Assembly (NCBI GenBank): GCA_007135505.1
Contig: SLIS01000376.1
Coordinates: 1-5,605 of the forward strand
DNA length: 5,605 bases
Direction: 5' to 3'
DNA from: Halovivax sp.
GTDB taxonomy: Archaea > Halobacteriota > Halobacteria > Halobacteriales > Natrialbaceae
Part shown: piece by piece, positions 5,065 to 5,605 of the stretch
Position numbering within the stretch: position 1 is the first letter of the stretch
Layout: every line of letters begins with the position of its first letter
The notes under the pieces: model-generated
The model's input: the letters and a program-made list of their open reading frames with translations, nothing else
The model's database searches: none
Told to the model about the DNA's origin: nothing
Position numbers and translations under genes: made by a program

Positions 5065-5605
5065 TCACTCGAGGCCCGTGACGAAGTCGTCCGGGTCGAC
5101 ATCGAAGTCACCGCCCCAGGCCAGTTCCGGTGAGCCGCCGCCACCGCCGCCGAACTCGTCGGTCAGTTCGCGGAGTATCTCGGCGGCGTCCGCGTCTTCG
5201 CCGGCGGCCACGACGGCGAACGGCGAGTCCGCTTCGCCCGCGATGACGACGACGTCGGCCAGGCCGCCGGCGACGTCGCCGGCCACCTCTCCGGCCTCGT
5301 CGGCGTCGACGAATCCGGCGGTCGTGGCGACCCAGGTCCGACCGTTTCGCTCGAACGGCTCGGCGCCCTCGATTCGGGTCTTGACGAGTTCGCGCTGGAG
5401 CGTGTCGACCGAGTCTGCGAGTTCCTCGCGCTCGGCCTCGAGGCGGGAGAGTTCGCCCGTGGCTTCGCCCAGCGGGACGCCGAGCTGGCGACTGGCGGCG
5501 AACGTCACGCGCTTTTCGGTCTCTCGGCGCTCGATCGCGCGCGGGCCGACGGCGAGTTCGATACCGGCCCGTCCCGGCCGTGGTTCTGCGGCGCCGAGGA
5601 CGGTC
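5065..5605 (-). CDS. C-terminal part of an AlaX-like/DHHA1-domain alanyl-tRNA editing protein (partial)
   Basis: The last 180 or so residues of a protein whose 5' end lies beyond the right edge. Visible in order: a linker segment ([20 protein letters not shown]), a coiled-coil-like helix ([20 protein letters not shown]), then a DHHA1-type domain with beta segments ([19 protein letters not shown]) and the glycine-rich [14 protein letters not shown] near the end. This order (post-editing linker, coiled coil, DHHA1) matches the C-terminus of alanyl-tRNA synthetase and of stand-alone editing proteins. The linker and short C-terminus fit the stand-alone haloarchaeal proteins better than full AlaS. 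The likely role is hydrolysis of mischarged Ser- or Gly-tRNA-Ala, with DHHA1 helping tRNA binding; the catalytic HxxxH and C/H motifs would be outside the window. The family's usual AQGG reads AWGG. An internal GTG near 5508 is not a start, since similarity continues upstream to the edge. Confidence 0.75.
   Translation of the reverse strand, partial: TVLGAAEPRPGRAGIELAVGPRAIERRETEKRVTFAASRQLGVPLGEATGELSRLEAEREELADSVDTLQRELVKTRIEGAEPFERNGRTWVATTAGFVDADEAGEVAGDVAGGLADVVVIAGEADSPFAVVAAGEDADAAEILRELTDEFGGGGGGSPELAWGGDFDVDPDDFVTGLE

Noticed and set aside
4464..5144. A long N-terminal extension of Spt5 (the frame is open to 5144).
   Set aside because: The extension crosses secE antiframe and has no similarity to Spt5; ATG 4463 gives the normal 145-residue protein overlapping the secE stop by one base.

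Overview
The window comes from a halophilic archaeon (class Halobacteria). The evidence is high GC, strongly acidic proteins, archaeal-type SecE and Spt5, an archaeal family X DNA polymerase with a PHP domain, and A/T-rich promoter boxes about 25-33 bases upstream of start codons, as expected for leaderless haloarchaeal mRNAs. The genus cannot be fixed from the sequence.

Layout, left to right: (1) a complete polX gene on the + strand (64-1839), combining DNA polymerase X with a PHP nuclease; (2) a 237-base gap (1840-2076) in which I see no convincing gene; (3) on the - strand, a small Tat-type lipoprotein (2077-2415) whose mature part is a low-complexity Asp/Asn/Lys/Gly/Tyr tail encoded by about 30-bp tandem repeats; (4) a 278-base gap (2416-2693) holding a likely promoter and no convincing gene; (5) on the - strand, a stand-alone PHP-fold protein (2694-3452); (6) divergent from it on the + strand, a 95-residue protein with two C2H2-type zinc-finger motifs (3565-3852); (7) a 173-base convergent gap packed with perfect hairpins; (8) on the - strand, the overlapping pair secE-spt5 (4463-4636 and 4026-4463); (9) divergent from secE, a 56-residue very acidic ORF on the + strand (4788-4958); (10) entering from the right edge on the - strand, the C-terminal part of a DHHA1-domain protein related to alanyl-tRNA synthetase/AlaX (5065-5605).

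Functionally this is mostly housekeeping: DNA repair (PolX), transcription elongation (Spt5), protein translocation (SecE) and probable tRNA-Ala quality control (AlaX-like). Three less understood genes sit among them: the repeat-tailed lipoprotein, the PHP protein and the zinc-finger protein. I see no transposase, CRISPR array, tRNA or rRNA. The most unusual elements are the lipoprotein tail, the hairpin cluster between the zinc-finger gene and spt5, and the lack of ftsZ immediately upstream of secE-spt5, where many euryarchaea carry it. I found no clear evidence of a new multi-gene system.
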